From DASQFQ01 sp963802905 (lineage in GTDB: Bacteria > Actinomycetota > Thermoleophilia > Solirubrobacterales > Solirubrobacteraceae), in contig CAWDKH010000004.1 of the NCBI GenBank assembly GCA_963802905.1, positions 558,001 through 622,000 on the forward strand: 64,000 nt of DNA, read 5' to 3'. Positions 62,711 to 64,000 of this stretch are shown here, in pieces. Numbering within the stretch: position 1 is the first letter of the stretch; each line of letters begins with the position of its first letter. The notes beneath the pieces were generated by a model. It made no database searches and was not told the origin of the DNA. It saw only the letters and a program-made list of their open reading frames with translations. The position numbers and the translations under genes were made by a program.

Positions 62711-64000
62711 AACCCTTGAGCAGCCCGCGGGCTTCCCTGAGCCGCAGCTGGTAGCGGCCGCGGTACTGCTCGGCGGGACGCTCGATGTCGGCGATCCACT
62801 CGCCCCACTTCGACGGGTCCTTGCCGAAGTCGGCATCGCCCGAGGCGATCGCGCGCTTCTTGACGGCGACGGCCTGGTCGATGAACCACTTGGCCTGCAG
62901 CTCCGGGTGCTCGGGGAAGCCCTTGTAGTCGCCCTGGTTCCAGATCCCGACGCGCATCTGGAAGAAGCCGACGGAGTCGGCGTCGCCGTAGTTGAGGTTC
63001 TTCACGCCGGACTCGACCAGCGAGGCCATGACCGGCAGCTCGGGCGGCAGCCCGTGCTTGTCGGCCTGCTTGGCGAGCCACTTCGCGATCTCATCCTTCG
63101 ACGCGTTGTTGCCCGGGTAGTCGTCGGAGATGTCGTCGGGCAGCTGGACCGGCTCGCCGGCGTCGGCGCCCGAGCCCGAGCCGGCCGCGTCGGCCGGGTC
63201 CGCCGCGGCAGGCGCAGCAGCCGGTGCGGCGGCGGCCGGCTCGGCGGCGGCGGGCGCGGCAGCGGCGGCCGCCTGGGGCGCGTCCGCGGACTTGGCGGCC
63301 TTCGGGTCGACCGCCTGCATGAACTGGACGGTCTGGTGGCGCCGCTCCTCCTGGGACTTGATCGCCATGAAGAGGCCGGAGCCCTGGCGGTTGACCTCGG
63401 CGGCGTCGCGGGCGACCGCGGCCTGCGCCTCGGCGACGGCCTTCGGATCGATCGCGGGCGCGGCGGCGGCAACCGCTGGGGCGGCAGGCGCGGCGGCGGC
63501 AGCGGCGCCGGCGACCGGCTCGCTGGTGTCGAAGCGGCGCCCGCCGGCGTAGTTGGAGGAGAAGTAGGACTCCTTCAGGCTCGCGACCTTGACGACGTCG
63601 CCCGTCTTCGGCGCGTGCAGGAACTTGTCCCCGCCCATCGAGATCCCGACGTGGTAGATGTTGCCCGGCTCGCCGAAGAAGACGAGGTCGCCCGGGCGCA
63701 GGTCGCCGCGGTCGACCGGCGTGCCGCTCGAGGCGGAGAACTGGGCGTCGGTGACGCGCGGGATCTGGATGCCCGCCTTGGCGTAGGCCCACTGCACGAG
63801 GCCGGAGCAGTCGAAGCCGGTCTGCGGCGTCGAGCCGCCCCACTTGTACTTGGTGCCGGTGTACTTCTCCGCCTCCTTGAGCGCGGCCAGCGCCTTCGGG
63901 CCGGCACCTCCGCCACCGCCGCCGGCGGCGGCTGCCACGGCGTCGCCGGCTACTGCGGACGCCGCAGGTGCCGGTGATGCGGCGGCTGCCTGCTCGACGG
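62709..64000 (-). CDS. NlpC/P60 endopeptidase fused to a lysozyme-like domain, 5' end outside window
   Basis: At least 430 residues; the frame stays open to the right edge (upstream AAAASPAPAASAVAGDAV), so the start is missing. An NlpC/P60 domain with GFDCSGLVQWAY (catalytic Cys) and HVGISMGG (His) is followed by an Ala/Pro-rich linker and a C-terminal lysozyme-like domain with ELPVMASLVESGVKNLNYGD, where the Glu of VESG is the likely catalytic acid, and SVGFFQMRVGIWNQG. It likely cuts both glycan and stem peptide. A c-di-AMP riboswitch is expected upstream but lies outside the window. Confidence 0.9.
   Translation of the reverse strand, partial: VEQAAAASPAPAASAVAGDAVAAAAGGGGGGAGPKALAALKEAEKYTGTKYKWGGSTPQTGFDCSGLVQWAYAKAGIQIPRVTDAQFSASSGTPVDRGDLRPGDLVFFGEPGNIYHVGISMGGDKFLHAPKTGDVVKVASLKESYFSSNYAGGRRFDTSEPVAGAAAAAAPAAPAVAAAAPAIDPKAVAEAQAAVARDAAEVNRQGSGLFMAIKSQEERRHQTVQFMQAVDPKAAKSADAPQAAAAAAPAAAEPAAAAPAAAPAAADPADAAGSGSGADAGEPVQLPDDISDDYPGNNASKDEIAKWLAKQADKHGLPPELPVMASLVESGVKNLNYGDADSVGFFQMRVGIWNQGDYKGFPEHPELQAKWFIDQAVAVKKRAIASGDADFGKDPSKWGEWIADIERPAEQYRGRYQLRLREARGLLKG

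Overview
The window is a high-GC, densely packed bacterial chromosome segment with short intergenic gaps and many 1-4 bp stop/start overlaps. Gene content and protein style suggest an actinobacterium of the Thermoleophilia (Solirubrobacter/Conexibacter-like). The pointers are a DUF6458 membrane protein, ydaO (cyclic-di-AMP) riboswitches in front of cell-wall hydrolases, a MerR-DICT regulator, a circularly permuted ATP-grasp operon and secreted proteins with basic C-terminal tails. The taxonomic placement is inference. No rRNA, tRNA, CRISPR array, insertion sequence or prophage was seen.

Layout. 1-6444 (minus): a translationally coupled amide/peptide-bond operon: YbdK-type ligase, permuted ATP-grasp ligase, class-I glutamine amidotransferase, second YbdK-type ligase, asparagine-synthase-type amidotransferase and the start of a Tat-exported protein. 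6480-13665: small regulators and hypotheticals, a cytochrome P450, a CRHN/CPIC protein, a GNAT acetyltransferase and two multi-span glycosyltransferases, followed by a convergent two-component system (13649-15837). 15932-24239: FAD oxidoreductase, acidic protein, frameshifted sugar dehydrogenase, rhodanese, acyl-CoA carboxylase subunit, aldonolactone oxidase and an MFS pump. 24268-29970: secreted amidohydrolase-like protein, frameshifted amino-acid racemase-type enzyme, riboswitch-controlled NlpC/P60 hydrolase, lipoprotein and DUF6458 protein. 30063-38405: acyl-CoA dehydrogenase, a coupled Zincin/DAHP-synthase/ankyrin run, UbiB-type kinase, thiolase with a perfect operator dyad, DUF559 remnant, YjbQ, SDR and an orphan PAAR protein. 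38569-49020: ABC exporter coupled to Lon, frameshifted SDR, RibD-type reductase, class II fructose-bisphosphatase, NAD-binding epimerase, MerR-DICT and a riboswitch-controlled RlpA-like protein. 49188-64000: frameshifted small protein, principal sigma factor, a calpain-family protease with a leader like those of contractile-injection-system cargo, PilT, AIM24, two HxlR-type regulators flanking a cytoplasmic HtrA-like protease, an ArsA ATPase, a LuxR-type pseudo-receiver divergent from a membrane Ser/Thr kinase, and a 5'-incomplete NlpC/P60-lysozyme hydrolase.

Themes. Cell-wall remodelling under c-di-AMP control (two riboswitches, three hydrolases), export and envelope stress (Lon, HtrA, STPK, ABC), and small-molecule amide ligation are the coherent blocks. 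Four dispersed copies of a long hairpin repeat (R1-R4) share outer arms but carry one of two different inner hairpins. A shorter GGGGTC(T/A)GACCCC element occurs twice, once contributing coding sequence to two genes. Four genes, all on the minus strand, are split by single frameshifts, which may be draft-sequence errors or real decay.
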